Origin: Rhodococcus sp. 06-462-5
GTDB taxonomy: Bacteria > Actinomycetota > Actinomycetes > Mycobacteriales > Mycobacteriaceae
Assembly (NCBI RefSeq): GCF_002258315.1
Contig: NZ_NOYD01000005.1
Location: 329,694 to 393,693, forward strand
DNA length: 64,000 bases
Direction of reading: 5' to 3'
Every line of letters begins with the position of its first letter. Position 1 is the stretch's first letter. Below, one piece after another: positions 34,683 to 43,704 of this stretch. The notes beneath the pieces are model-generated. The model saw only the letters and a program-made list of their open reading frames with translations, had not been told where the DNA came from and made no database searches. The translations under genes and the position numbers were made by a program.

Positions 34683-35935
34683 AGTGATCGCTCGTCCACC
34701 GGAACGCGACGGGCTTCGAGGCGGTCGGCGATCAGAGCGGCATGCAATCTTCGCAGTCCGGACGGCTTCATCGGATCGAGTCCGGTGAGCTGCTCCACCC
34801 TCTTCAGGCGGTAGTCGACAGTGTTGGGATGCACCGTCAGCCAGGTGGCCGTCTTCTTTCGGTTGGAGTCCGAGTCGACGAACGCTTGCAGCGTCGGTAG
34901 CAGATCGACCGAATCTCGCAGCGGATCGATCAGTGTCACGAGGTGTTTGCGGCCCAGTCCCGGCCTGCTCACCTGGTACTCGAACACGAGATCCGAGATC
35001 CGATATGTCCCGGGTGCGTACCGGAGCCGACGCACGAGCCCGAGCAGTTCGTACAGGTGAGGTGCGGTCGTGGCGATGTCGTCGATCGCGGCCGACCCGG
35101 TCGTCGCGGTCACCGCCACCTGACCCGCATCGGCCAGACGATCGACCAGTTCACCGATGTCGACACCGGGGACATCGGGCAGCAGGACGGTTCCGCCGGT
35201 GGGACCGATCGAGGCGATGGGCAGGCACTCCGTGTCGAATGTCGCCAGCGCTGTGTGGATTCTGCGCAGTTTTCGAGCCGCCATGATTGCGGCGTCGATC
35301 CGTCGTCCACCTTCGTCGGCGTGCGCCGGAAAGTGCAGGGCGACAACGTGATAGTCCTCGGCGAGCAGGGCACCCATCCGATCGGCGATCTTGCGGGCCG
35401 TCCCGTCACCGGTGAGCAGCGCGTCGAGCAGTTCCACGTCGTGACGGGGACCGTTCTGAGTCAGCGTCCGGAATTCGGCCAGGTAGGCATCGGACACCGC
35501 AGCGGTGACGACGTCCAACAGTTCCAAGACCAGGACGGTTCCGTCGACGAGCCGATCCCCGGCACCCTGACCGACCGAGCGCGGTGTCTGCCGCACGGCC
35601 AGTGCGCAGCCCTCGTTGATGGCATGTTGGATACGGCCGAGCGGTACACCGTCTCGGGCCCACCGGGTTGCCGCGTCGCGAAAGACGTCCATGGCACCGG
35701 GTATCGGTAGCCGGCCCGATTCGAGAACACCGGTTGCCAGTTCGCAGCAGGTCGTCGCCATGTCGTCGAGCTCACCGCGGGCGCACTCGCGCGGTGGTGG
35801 CGTGTCCTCGGGTTCACCGATGTACTGATCGAGCATGCGCGCGGCAGTCTCTCTCGGCGTCCGCAGACGGTCGGAGGCCCGTCGCCCACTGACGTACTCC
35901 TCCTGCGACACCTGCACGCTCTCTGCTGCCGTCAC
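34679..35935 (-). CDS. PucR/CdaR-like transcriptional regulator
   Basis: The 418-aa protein ends in a PucR HTH (DSNRKKTATWLTVHPNTVDYRLKR) followed by ~30 residues. The middle resembles GGDEF-like CdaR sensory regions. The start is the GTG at 35935 (MTAAESVQVSQEE). A later in-frame start is possible, and no strong ribosome site is seen except a GA-rich stretch. It is coupled to an EAL gene and divergent from a secreted lipase gene, 351 nt apart. Confidence 0.8.
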   Translation of the reverse strand: MTAAESVQVSQEEYVSGRRASDRLRTPRETAARMLDQYIGEPEDTPPPRECARGELDDMATTCCELATGVLESGRLPIPGAMDVFRDAATRWARDGVPLGRIQHAINEGCALAVRQTPRSVGQGAGDRLVDGTVLVLELLDVVTAAVSDAYLAEFRTLTQNGPRHDVELLDALLTGDGTARKIADRMGALLAEDYHVVALHFPAHADEGGRRIDAAIMAARKLRRIHTALATFDTECLPIASIGPTGGTVLLPDVPGVDIGELVDRLADAGQVAVTATTGSAAIDDIATTAPHLYELLGLVRRLRYAPGTYRISDLVFEYQVSRPGLGRKHLVTLIDPLRDSVDLLPTLQAFVDSDSNRKKTATWLTVHPNTVDYRLKRVEQLTGLDPMKPSGLRRLHAALIADRLEARRVPVDERSL

Positions 35936-36286
35936 CTCGACCCCACCCCTCGAACTCGAAACCTACTTCAGGTTTGTTTCCCCGGCAGACCGGTGTCTCG
36001 AAGGATCGCCCGGTCTCGACGTCGCGACTGCGTCCGCATCGATCGAGACCGGGCGAGACGCAGACACACGAACAGTAGAACAACAATCAAACCTGTGGAT
36101 TGTTTTTACGAATATATCCGGCAGTACGTCCAGATTCAGTGCCCAGGAGCTCAGTTGTGACGCCCTCTCACATATGACACGTCGTTTGCGGGCAGATTCC
36201 AAACGCCTGGCAGGAGAGCGCACACGACCGAAATCCGCACTTACTGTTCCGCCTTGTCCAACAACCCTCGTCGAAAGTCAGGCCCC
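35936..36286. promoter_or_regulatory. 351-nt divergent intergenic region
   Basis: This is the longest gene-free stretch in the window. It contains an AT-rich patch (36080-36120) with a perfect inverted repeat AACAATC/GATTGTT (36082-36104, 9-nt spacer) followed by a T-run, and TGTGA/TCACA half-sites at 36156-36172 with a 7-nt spacer. The latter resembles a CRP-type site but is one base too wide. It probably holds promoters for both flanking genes. No RNA gene is apparent. Confidence 0.45.
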
Positions 36287-37474
36287 ATGACCACTTCTCG
36301 GTCCACCTTCCGCACAACGCGGAAGGCAACGACGGTGCGCGCTGCGATGATCGCGGCTATGGCGTGCTCACTCACCCTCGGTACCGGTGTCGCAGCACAG
36401 GCACAGCCCGCCACCACGCCCGCCCCTCCCGCCACCGTGCAGGGCGACACGGTTGTTCCGCCCGGCCCGACCGAGGCATCACCGAAGGCCGCCGACCAGG
36501 GTATCGCCCAGCCGAACATCGAATCTGCCGCTCCCGCGACCATCACCTACGACCCCCGGACCGAGACCACGGGTTACGGACCGGAACAGAAGAACTTCCT
36601 GGCCGGATTCCTCTACAGCATCGTCAACCCCAATGTCGCACCTCAGGGTGCCAACGACTGGAACTGCAAGCCGTCGGCAGCGCATCCGCGCCCGGTCGTG
36701 CTGTTGCACGGCACCTGGGAGAACGCCTACAACAACTTCGCGCGGATGTCGCCTGCGCTGAAGAAGGAGGGCTACTGCATCTTCGCGCTGAACTACGGAG
36801 ACACCGATCCCAGCGTGGTCGGAAACCTCCCGTCGCTGCGCGGCACCGCATCCGTTGCGTCGAGCGCGAAGGAGATCGCGACCTACATCGACGCGGTTCG
36901 CGCAGCCACCGGGTCCGCTCAGGTCGACATCGTCGGCCATTCCCAGGGTGGACTCGTGACCCGGCAGTACCTGCGCTTCGAGGGCGGAGCCAATCCGGCC
37001 GACCCGACCAAGAACAAGGTGAACACCGTCGTCAGCGTCGCCGGGTCCAACCACGGCACCACACTCGTCGGTATCGGCACCCTGGGTCGCACGATCAACA
37101 ACCTTGGCCTGAACGTGCTCGGCGTCGTCGGGGCCATCGCCGGACCCGCTGCCTCGGATCAGGTCATCGATTCCGCTCTGGTCAAGGGGTTGGCGGTGGG
37201 CGGTGACACCGACCCCGGAATCAAGTACACCGTGATCGGCACCAAGTACGACGAGGTCGTCACCCCGTACAAGACGACGTTCCTCACCGCAGGCCCCGGT
37301 GCCACGGTCAACAACGTCACCCTGCAGAACGGTTGCGAGATCGATCTGTCGGACCACCTGTCGATCTCGGTCTCGCCCCGTGCGATCGGCATCGTGAAGA
37401 ACGCACTGGATCCGAAGGGCTTCCCCACGAAGTCGATCCCGTGTGCCTTCAACTCACCCATCACCGGCGGCTGA
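36287..37474 (+). CDS. Secreted alpha/beta-hydrolase lipase
   Basis: The 395-aa protein has a signal peptide (basic MTTSRSTFRTTRK, hydrophobic stretch, cleavage near AQAQPA at about residue 40) and a Pro/Thr/Ala-rich linker. The lipase domain has an oxyanion HGTW at about 141 and the nucleophile Ser219 in GHSQGG. Its His is probably in SDHLS near the C-terminus. It likely hydrolyses extracellular triacylglycerol or esters. The ATG with AGG upstream is preferred over the earlier TTG at 36254. A terminator-like stem overlaps the 3' end of the convergent gene. Confidence 0.88.
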   Translation: MTTSRSTFRTTRKATTVRAAMIAAMACSLTLGTGVAAQAQPATTPAPPATVQGDTVVPPGPTEASPKAADQGIAQPNIESAAPATITYDPRTETTGYGPEQKNFLAGFLYSIVNPNVAPQGANDWNCKPSAAHPRPVVLLHGTWENAYNNFARMSPALKKEGYCIFALNYGDTDPSVVGNLPSLRGTASVASSAKEIATYIDAVRAATGSAQVDIVGHSQGGLVTRQYLRFEGGANPADPTKNKVNTVVSVAGSNHGTTLVGIGTLGRTINNLGLNVLGVVGAIAGPAASDQVIDSALVKGLAVGGDTDPGIKYTVIGTKYDEVVTPYKTTFLTAGPGATVNNVTLQNGCEIDLSDHLSISVSPRAIGIVKNALDPKGFPTKSIPCAFNSPITGG

Positions 37475-37485
37475 TCACACCTCGA

Positions 37486-37520
37486 TGAGGGCGATCGGCC
37501 GGTGACGCCGATCGCCCTCA
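37486..37520. terminator. Terminator between lipase and LLM genes
   Basis: TGAGGGCGATCGGC (37486-37499) and its exact complement (37507-37520) flank a 7-nt loop, overlapping the last codon of the convergent LLM gene. The T content is low, so its strength is uncertain. Confidence 0.65.
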
Positions 37521-38540
37521 CTGCTGCGCGGGCTCCCATCCGAGTGCGGGCCCGAGCGTGCGCGCCATGTCGGTCAGAATCTGCACGTAGTCCTCGTGGT
37601 CGAAGCTGAACGGCAGTGCGAACGCCACCTCGTCCACCTCACGAAAAGACCTGTTGGCGTACAACTTCTCGGCGATCACGTCCGAAGTTCCGACGAGGTC
37701 GGGCGCGAACATCATCCGAGCCGGACCCTGCGGCTCCAGCGTGCGCGCGAATCGCCCACGCGCGTACTCCTCGTACTTGGCCGTTTGTGAAGGGCTCGCA
37801 CTGTCGGTCGGGATCACCACCAACCCCTGCGAGACTCTCGCATCACCCCCGGCCGGGTGGAACTCACGGAAGCGTCGAATGTGCGAGAGCTGGATGTCGT
37901 CGAAGTCGGTCGACTCCTCGGCGCGCACCACGCTGCTGACCAGTAGATTCATCTCGTTCTCACCGGCCCACTGCGCCGACCGCAGGCTCGCTCCTCCGTA
38001 CCACATCCGGCTACGTAGACCGGGGGAATACGGTTGCACGCGAGCAGAATACGACTCGATGCCCTCGGTCCCCGACCACGTCGACGCCGGCTCCCCGGCG
38101 ACGAACCCGAGCAACCTCGATACCCGTTCGTACCCGAAATCCTCGGTATCCGCGGTGTCGGGATACAGCGAATGCTTGACCCGCTCGAACTGCATCGGTT
38201 GTCCCACACTGACTCCGGGATTGATCCGCCCACCGGACAACACGTCGACCGTCGCCAGATCTTCGGCGAGACGCAGGGGGTTCTCCCAACCCAGTGGTGT
38301 CACTGCCGTGCCGAGCGCTATCCGGTCGGTTCGCTGCGAAGCCGCAGCCATGACTGCGATGGGTGACGAAATACCGAACTGCAGGTGGCGATGACGAAGC
38401 CATGCACTGTCGAAGCCGAGCCGCTCGCCCAGTTCGATGATGTTCAGCGTCGATTCGTGGCCACGTGCAGGATCGGACTCGTCGAAGAGCCCGATCGTGA
38501 GAAATCCGAGCGAACGCAACGGGTGAGAGGGCGCAGGCAC
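37518..38540 (-). CDS. LLM class flavin-dependent oxidoreductase
   Basis: The 340-aa protein has the luciferase-like TIM-barrel pattern (LGFLTIGLFDES, GFDSAWLRHRHL, RIALGTAVTPLGWENPLRLAEDLATVD split over blocks). Such enzymes use reduced FMN or F420 and oxygen to oxidise varied substrates. The GTG start is preceded by GGAG at 38550. It follows the glycosyltransferase operon by 34 nt on the same strand, so it may be cotranscribed. No substrate can be assigned. Confidence 0.87.
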   Translation of the reverse strand: MPAPSHPLRSLGFLTIGLFDESDPARGHESTLNIIELGERLGFDSAWLRHRHLQFGISSPIAVMAAASQRTDRIALGTAVTPLGWENPLRLAEDLATVDVLSGGRINPGVSVGQPMQFERVKHSLYPDTADTEDFGYERVSRLLGFVAGEPASTWSGTEGIESYSARVQPYSPGLRSRMWYGGASLRSAQWAGENEMNLLVSSVVRAEESTDFDDIQLSHIRRFREFHPAGGDARVSQGLVVIPTDSASPSQTAKYEEYARGRFARTLEPQGPARMMFAPDLVGTSDVIAEKLYANRSFREVDEVAFALPFSFDHEDYVQILTDMARTLGPALGWEPAQQ

Positions 38541-38574
38541 GTCGAGACTCCATTCGGCCGAATTTCGACCCAGC

Positions 38575-39405
38575 CTAAACGAATCCGTCCGCCGTGCGGC
38601 GAATCCCGGAGCCGTCGAACTCGACGAGGCCGCGAGCGGCGAAGGCGTCGAGCCAACCGATCATCGGCCACCGACCCCATCGATCGAAGAACGTGCGCGC
38701 GTTGGCGACGATGTCGTCGAGATGTTCCACCGGAGGATCGGAGACCGGATGGAATTGGTGGTAGGCGTGGGCCCCACCGACCCACCGCAACCCCATGCCC
38801 GACGCCTCCGCGGTGGCTGCGAAATCGGTGTCCTCACCGCCGTAGCCGGTGTAGTCCTCGCAGAAGCCGCCGAGTTCGGCCCAGGTCGCTGCCCCGACCG
38901 CGAAGGACAGCGACCAGAACAGATCGAAGTTGTCTCCGTGCTCGACGGTGTCGACCGGTGGGTTCGGCCGCGCCGGATGCGGCGCGGTCAGCGACGTCAG
39001 AGCCTCGCCCTCGGCACCGGTGTCCTTTTCTTTGAGGTAGGTCACCGGACCGCAGAGCAGGGATCGCGCGTTGCTGGCCAGTGTCGCCGCACGGCGGTAT
39101 TTCTCGATCATCTCCGGACCGGGGATACAGTCCACGTCCAGGAACACCAGCAACTCTGCGCCGCGATCGATTGCCTCGGCCGCACCGAGATTGCGGGCGC
39201 TCGCCAGCGGGAGGGGGTGCTGTGTGGGCATCTCGATGCACGTCGCTGCGGATCCCGATCGAGCGAGTACGTCGGCAATCGCGTCGTCACCCATGGACAC
39301 GACGACGTGCTCGACCTGCTCAGCGGTCGATGTACCCAGGCCGCGCACCTGCGCGGCCAAGTGCTCGTGCCGTCCGGACACCACGGTGACGACGACGGTC
39401 TTCAC
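38575..39405 (-). CDS. Family 2 glycosyltransferase
   Basis: The 276-aa GT-A protein has the VTVVSGRHEHLAAQVRGL start, a DVDC metal-binding stretch (LVFLDVDCIPGPEM) and the C-terminal GYGGEDTDFAATAEASG block of galactosyltransferase-type GT2 enzymes. The start is a GTG overlapping the stop of the next glycosyltransferase gene by GTGA. It is the last of four overlapping GT genes and would transfer a sugar to a glycoconjugate acceptor. The acceptor is unknown. Confidence 0.87.
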   Translation of the reverse strand: MKTVVVTVVSGRHEHLAAQVRGLGTSTAEQVEHVVVSMGDDAIADVLARSGSAATCIEMPTQHPLPLASARNLGAAEAIDRGAELLVFLDVDCIPGPEMIEKYRRAATLASNARSLLCGPVTYLKEKDTGAEGEALTSLTAPHPARPNPPVDTVEHGDNFDLFWSLSFAVGAATWAELGGFCEDYTGYGGEDTDFAATAEASGMGLRWVGGAHAYHQFHPVSDPPVEHLDDIVANARTFFDRWGRWPMIGWLDAFAARGLVEFDGSGIRRTADGFV

Positions 39406-40409
39406 TGACGCACCGTTCGAGGTGCGGCCTGCTCGATCGCCCTGGCTGCGCGGGCGGGCGCACCCTCGGTACGCAAGGCCGACCACCGACGGCCGCCGAT
39501 CTCGAGGGCGCGGTTCGCCGCAGCGTGCCACCGCGAGACGGACGGCCACGTATCGAGCACCTCGGCAACCGACCCGTGGGCCAGGGCCCGTCCGGTGGCC
39601 GACTGCTCGTCGAACGGTCGGGCCTGCGGCACCACGATGGCGGGCGCGCCCGAGGCGGCGACGTCGGCGACCGCGTTCTGCCCGGCGTGCGTGACGACGA
39701 GTGCTGCCGAACACAGCACCGGCCACACGTCGTCCACCCAGTCACCGCCTGCCACGCCCAGTGCGCGGAACTCGAATCGGGCATCCACCGCCGACCACGA
39801 GTCCACCAGGTCTCGGGTCAACTCCGTGCCACCGGCGGCGCCCAGAACCACCACCGTCGGATCGGCGTGGGCAGTGACTCGCTCACGTTCGGCGAAGCGA
39901 CTGATCGAGCCTGCGTAGGTGGTCTTCTCCTCGAACGGACGGAGCCAGGTCGGGTCGTAGACCTCGCGTGACCACGGCGCGACGATGTGGGTCGCTGCCC
40001 GATAGGCGAGGTTGTGGATCGGATCATCCCGCTCCCCCGGTATCGCCATCACGATCACGCGGACACCCATGAGTCGCAGGAACATCGCCACTTCCACCGA
40101 TACGTCGACCACCACTGCCCGCGGCCGCTCACGCGCCACCCACTCCGCGATGATCGCCATCCGCTCGGTCAGACCGTCCACGTCGTGAGGAGCCCAGTGC
40201 AGCACCCCTCCCGCCGAACTGTCGTCCGCCGCATCGCCTTCGACGGAATCGTCGACGTCGAGCGGAAGCGAGATCCACTCGGCGCCCGCATGCGCTGCCG
40301 GTCGAGCCCGCGAGGACAGCACCGTCATCGGCTCCGCCATCGACCGTGCGATGGCGTCGGAGCGCGTGACGTGGCCGACCCCGTGGTGGTGCGCGTAATA
40401 CCCGATCAT
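39402..40409 (-). CDS. GT-B glycosyltransferase (MGT-like)
   Basis: The 335-aa protein starts MIGYYAHHHGVGHVTRSDA, with a glycine-rich N-terminal loop. Its C-terminal half has the ALVVTHAGQNAVADVAASG segment, like the nucleotide-sugar binding motif of UDP-glycosyltransferases and MurG-like enzymes. The ATG overlaps the stop of the GT4 gene by ATGA and its own stop overlaps the next gene, so all are translationally coupled. The acceptor and donor are unknown. Confidence 0.82.
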   Translation of the reverse strand: MIGYYAHHHGVGHVTRSDAIARSMAEPMTVLSSRARPAAHAGAEWISLPLDVDDSVEGDAADDSSAGGVLHWAPHDVDGLTERMAIIAEWVARERPRAVVVDVSVEVAMFLRLMGVRVIVMAIPGERDDPIHNLAYRAATHIVAPWSREVYDPTWLRPFEEKTTYAGSISRFAERERVTAHADPTVVVLGAAGGTELTRDLVDSWSAVDARFEFRALGVAGGDWVDDVWPVLCSAALVVTHAGQNAVADVAASGAPAIVVPQARPFDEQSATGRALAHGSVAEVLDTWPSVSRWHAAANRALEIGGRRWSALRTEGAPARAARAIEQAAPRTVRQ

Positions 40410-41515
40410 GCGATCGCGAGCCGGTCGTCGAGCTTCTCGACGTGCGCGTCCAGGGTCGAGTGGTACAGCGCCTCGTACTCGTCCACCATCCGGTCCATCG
40501 AGCACACCTGCTCTGCCCGCGCCCGGACGTCGGACCTCCTCAGCGCTGCCGCCGCGGGGATCGCCGCGGCGAGGCCGTGCACATCGTCGGCCGCAACCAG
40601 AACTCCCGACGAGGCATCGACGATCTCCGGTATGCCGCCCCTGGCGAATGCGGCGACCGGAGTGCCGCAGGCCAGTGCTTCGGCAACCACCAGGCCGTAC
40701 GGCTCGGACCACACCGGCGAGACGAGCGCTACCTCGGCACCCGCCACCAATGCCGCCAGGGCGGGCTGATCGAGGTGACCGACGTAGCGGATGTTCTCGT
40801 CGAGCATCGGCTCGACGAACTCATGGAAGTACTCGAGATTGCTCAGCGGGCCGGCGATACGCAGCGAGCGGCCTGCTTCCTTGGCAGCCGCAATGGCCAG
40901 GTGCACCCCCTTCTCCGGGACCACCCGACCCGACCACACCACGTAGTCACCGCCGGTTCCGAACGGCCAGTCCTCCAACGAAATTCCGTTGCGAATGACG
41001 ACGGTTCCTGCGGTGACATCGGCCCACTGCGAGGCGGCGAACTCGCTGACCGCGGCAAACGTGTTGGCACCGGGAGGAGCCAGCGCAACTGCGGACTCCA
41101 GCCACGCGAACGGAGGTGTGTGCAGTGTCGTCACCATCGGTACCGACAGCGTCGCCGACATCGCCAGCGGCAGGTAGTGCAGGCTGTGGTTGTGCACGAT
41201 GTCGAAGGACCGAGACAGCGTGCCGGCAAGTTCGAGCATCACCGCCAGATACGCGTGATGCTCGCGAATCGCGGTGGGTGTGATCGCGACGTCGGCGATG
41301 GAGATCGGCGTCAGATCCAACGTCCGAACCGGTAGCAGGGTCGCGTCCAGGTCGACGCTCGACCCGTCCGCAGCGAACAGACTCACCTGATGCCCGCGCT
41401 CGGTGAGCGCGCGCACCAGGTTGTAGACATGTGCCTCCAGGCCGCCCGCGAAAGGCTGTGCCACCGGAAAACTCGATGACGCCAGCACCGCGATGCGAAG
41501 TGGGTTCTCGTTCAA
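40406..41515 (-). CDS. Family 4 glycosyltransferase
   Basis: The 369-aa protein has the GT4 layout: N-terminal PLRIAVLASSSFPVAQPFAGGLE, a VWSGRVVPEKGVHLAI donor segment and the E-X7-E motif SEPYGLVVAEALACGTPVAA. The start is a TTG overlapping the previous stop (TTGA), with GAGGAG at ideal distance upstream. It would retain configuration while adding a hexose to a polysaccharide or lipid acceptor. It is the second of four coupled GT genes. Confidence 0.87.
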   Translation of the reverse strand: MNENPLRIAVLASSSFPVAQPFAGGLEAHVYNLVRALTERGHQVSLFAADGSSVDLDATLLPVRTLDLTPISIADVAITPTAIREHHAYLAVMLELAGTLSRSFDIVHNHSLHYLPLAMSATLSVPMVTTLHTPPFAWLESAVALAPPGANTFAAVSEFAASQWADVTAGTVVIRNGISLEDWPFGTGGDYVVWSGRVVPEKGVHLAIAAAKEAGRSLRIAGPLSNLEYFHEFVEPMLDENIRYVGHLDQPALAALVAGAEVALVSPVWSEPYGLVVAEALACGTPVAAFARGGIPEIVDASSGVLVAADDVHGLAAAIPAAAALRRSDVRARAEQVCSMDRMVDEYEALYHSTLDAHVEKLDDRLAIA

Positions 41516-42597
41516 CGCATCTCCTCGATTACTGCTGAATAGATCGCCGCATGAGTTGCTGCGATTCGTTGTCGTTGTTCTGCGCGAACACCGGGTTCGA
41601 CTGCCGGGGTTCGCGCGGCGTGCGATGCCCGCACGGCAGAGACGAGCGAGGCGGGATCGAACGAATCGATTCCCATCCGGAAACTGTGCACCCGCGCCTG
41701 ATCTGCGTAGAAGCCGCAGTCGGACGCGACGACGGTGGTACCGAGGTCGCGGCAGGCCTCGAGCCAGCCCGAGTGTGTCCCGAATCGATACGGCAGCACC
41801 GAGACATCGATCGACGACAGATAGTCCCAGAGAGCGTCGTCGTCGAAACGTTCGTGCACGCGCACGTCGACGTCGGGAAAACTCGTGTAGTCCAGCAACT
41901 TTGCGCCGACCGTCGGGCTGTACCAATGACTGGAGGACTCGAACACGTCCTCGTCGATGTCCAACCGGACGGTGGCGTCGGGTAGCGATCGTGCGGCCTC
42001 GACCACGGCATCCATCACGGCCGACGGGTCCATGTTGGACCGGAGGTTCTTGGCGTGGACGCCGATGACGAACGAATCCGACGCCGGGCGCGGAAGTGCC
42101 ATCCGCTCGAGCGGCACGACGTGCGGATGGTCCACCACCGTGGCCTCGATGCCCCATCGATCGCGAATGCAGGCAGCAGCTCCCGCGGTCAGGGTGATGA
42201 CGGCAGCGGCCGCGCGAACCAGTACGTCCAGCTGTCGCAGGTGATCGGTGTTGTCCGCGACATGGGGATTGTGCAGGTCGTGGACCGTCAGTACCAACGG
42301 CTGTCGGTGGGCGCGCAGGTGGTCGACGGTACGGGTGAGCTCGTCCGGGGTGAAGGACTCGAACCCGAAGTGCACGTGCAGGACATCGAAGTGCACGTCG
42401 GTCTGCTCGGCGAGCCACCCAGCATCGAGCAGTCGTGGAGGCCACCACTGGCCGGGTACATCGACTCGGACAGGGGCCGGGTCGGGCAGCACGATCACCG
42501 ACGGGTCGCCCGATGCCGCGCGTGCGGAGTCGCCGACGACGGGCTGCAGGTGTCGGACATAGGCGTGCGAGGACGGAACCGATGCAACGCGAATCAT
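41512..42597 (-). CDS. GT-B fold glycosyltransferase
   Basis: The 361-aa protein starts MIRVASVPSSHAYVRHLQP and contains DVLHVHFGFESF and VLTVHDLHNPH, typical of the N-terminal domain of GT4-like enzymes. The C-terminal half has the SVLPYRFGTHSGWLEACRDLG donor-binding segment. GAAGGAATTC precedes the ATG. It is the first gene of a four-gene operon divergent from a WcbI-family gene (129 nt apart). The precise family is less sure than for its neighbour, as the E-X7-E motif is only approximate. Confidence 0.8.
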   Translation of the reverse strand: MIRVASVPSSHAYVRHLQPVVGDSARAASGDPSVIVLPDPAPVRVDVPGQWWPPRLLDAGWLAEQTDVHFDVLHVHFGFESFTPDELTRTVDHLRAHRQPLVLTVHDLHNPHVADNTDHLRQLDVLVRAAAAVITLTAGAAACIRDRWGIEATVVDHPHVVPLERMALPRPASDSFVIGVHAKNLRSNMDPSAVMDAVVEAARSLPDATVRLDIDEDVFESSSHWYSPTVGAKLLDYTSFPDVDVRVHERFDDDALWDYLSSIDVSVLPYRFGTHSGWLEACRDLGTTVVASDCGFYADQARVHSFRMGIDSFDPASLVSAVRASHAARTPAVEPGVRAEQRQRIAATHAAIYSAVIEEMR

Positions 42598-42726
42598 GAA
42601 TTCCTTCGGGTACAGGCGGGTGGATCGTGCCTGGTCCCGACACGCGATACGTAGCCAGTACCCAGTTGCACCCGAGTTCAACCGGGGTTGGCGAAGCCCG
42701 TCCAGCCGGTCTACGTTGACGAGAGA

Positions 42727-43704
42727 ATGGACCAACACGAACGAGCACATGACGTCGGGGCAAGCATGGACGGTCGCACCCGCCACTACGGCGACTTCTA
42801 CGAACTGGCCGACAACCCGGGTCGCCGCGCCGAGGACGACAGACCCCTCCTGCTCGTCTGGGGAAATTGTCAGGCCGAGGCGCTGCGCATACTCCTCGCG
42901 TCCGATCCGGCCATGCCGCTGCGCACGGTGCGCATCCCTCCTGTGCACGAACTCGAATCCTCGGACCTGCCCCACGTCGACCGACTCGTGCGGCAGGCGT
43001 CGGTGCTGCTCACCCAGCCGGTTCGAGCCGGCTATCGGTCACTGCCGCTGGGGGTGCCCGACCTCGCCGCTGCACTCGCACCCGACGCCACCGTCGTCCG
43101 GTGGCCGGTGCTCAGATACGCGGGGCTGCACCCCTTCCAGGTCATCGTTCGGCACCCGAGCGACCCCGCTGCCGTCCCGAACATGGTGCCCTACCACGAT
43201 TTACGCACGATCCTCGCCGCCCATCGCGGCCTCGCCTGCGACGCGGACTGGGACGTACCGGTCTCGAAAGACGGCGTGCGAGGGGCAGCCGAGGCGAGCC
43301 TCGACGAGTTGCGCCGACGCGAACGCCGGGACACCGACATCGTTGCCTCCGACCTGTTTCGAGAAGCCGGGAGCAACGCCACCCACACGATCAACCATGC
43401 GACCAACGTGGTGCTCGGCGCTCTCGCCCAGCGAGTACTCGATCATCTGGACACCGGCAGCACGGTACGAGATCCGGGACGTGAGTTGCTCGGAGGTGTT
43501 CGCGCACCCGTCGAGAGACGAGCGCTAGATGCTCTCGGCCTGCACGCCGATCCGCGGCCGAACTGGTCGGTCGACGGCTCTCCCCTGACGCCGGATTCCG
43601 TTCACCGCGCTCACCTGCAGTGGTACGCAGCTCGTCCCGAATTCGTCGGTGCGGCCCTCGAACGTCACGCCGAGCTGATCCGAACCCTGGAGCTGACGCC
43701 GTGA
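42727..43704 (+). CDS. WcbI-family polysaccharide biosynthesis protein
   Basis: The 325-aa protein carries the WcbI nucleotide/CoA-binding-like motif VWGNCQAEALRILL near residue 45, and PYHDLRTILAAHRG and TINHATNVVLGAL further on. WcbI, from Burkholderia capsule loci, is a putative acetyltransferase for capsule modification. It is divergent from a four-GT operon and coupled by GTGA to a fused glycosyltransferase. The ATG at 42727 has GAGAGA before it. The ATG at 42766 is an alternative. Confidence 0.8.
   Translation: MDQHERAHDVGASMDGRTRHYGDFYELADNPGRRAEDDRPLLLVWGNCQAEALRILLASDPAMPLRTVRIPPVHELESSDLPHVDRLVRQASVLLTQPVRAGYRSLPLGVPDLAAALAPDATVVRWPVLRYAGLHPFQVIVRHPSDPAAVPNMVPYHDLRTILAAHRGLACDADWDVPVSKDGVRGAAEASLDELRRRERRDTDIVASDLFREAGSNATHTINHATNVVLGALAQRVLDHLDTGSTVRDPGRELLGGVRAPVERRALDALGLHADPRPNWSVDGSPLTPDSVHRAHLQWYAARPEFVGAALERHAELIRTLELTP

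Noticed and set aside
36156..36172. CRP-type site
   Set aside because: Half-sites are seven bases apart rather than six, so it is not called as CRP-bound.
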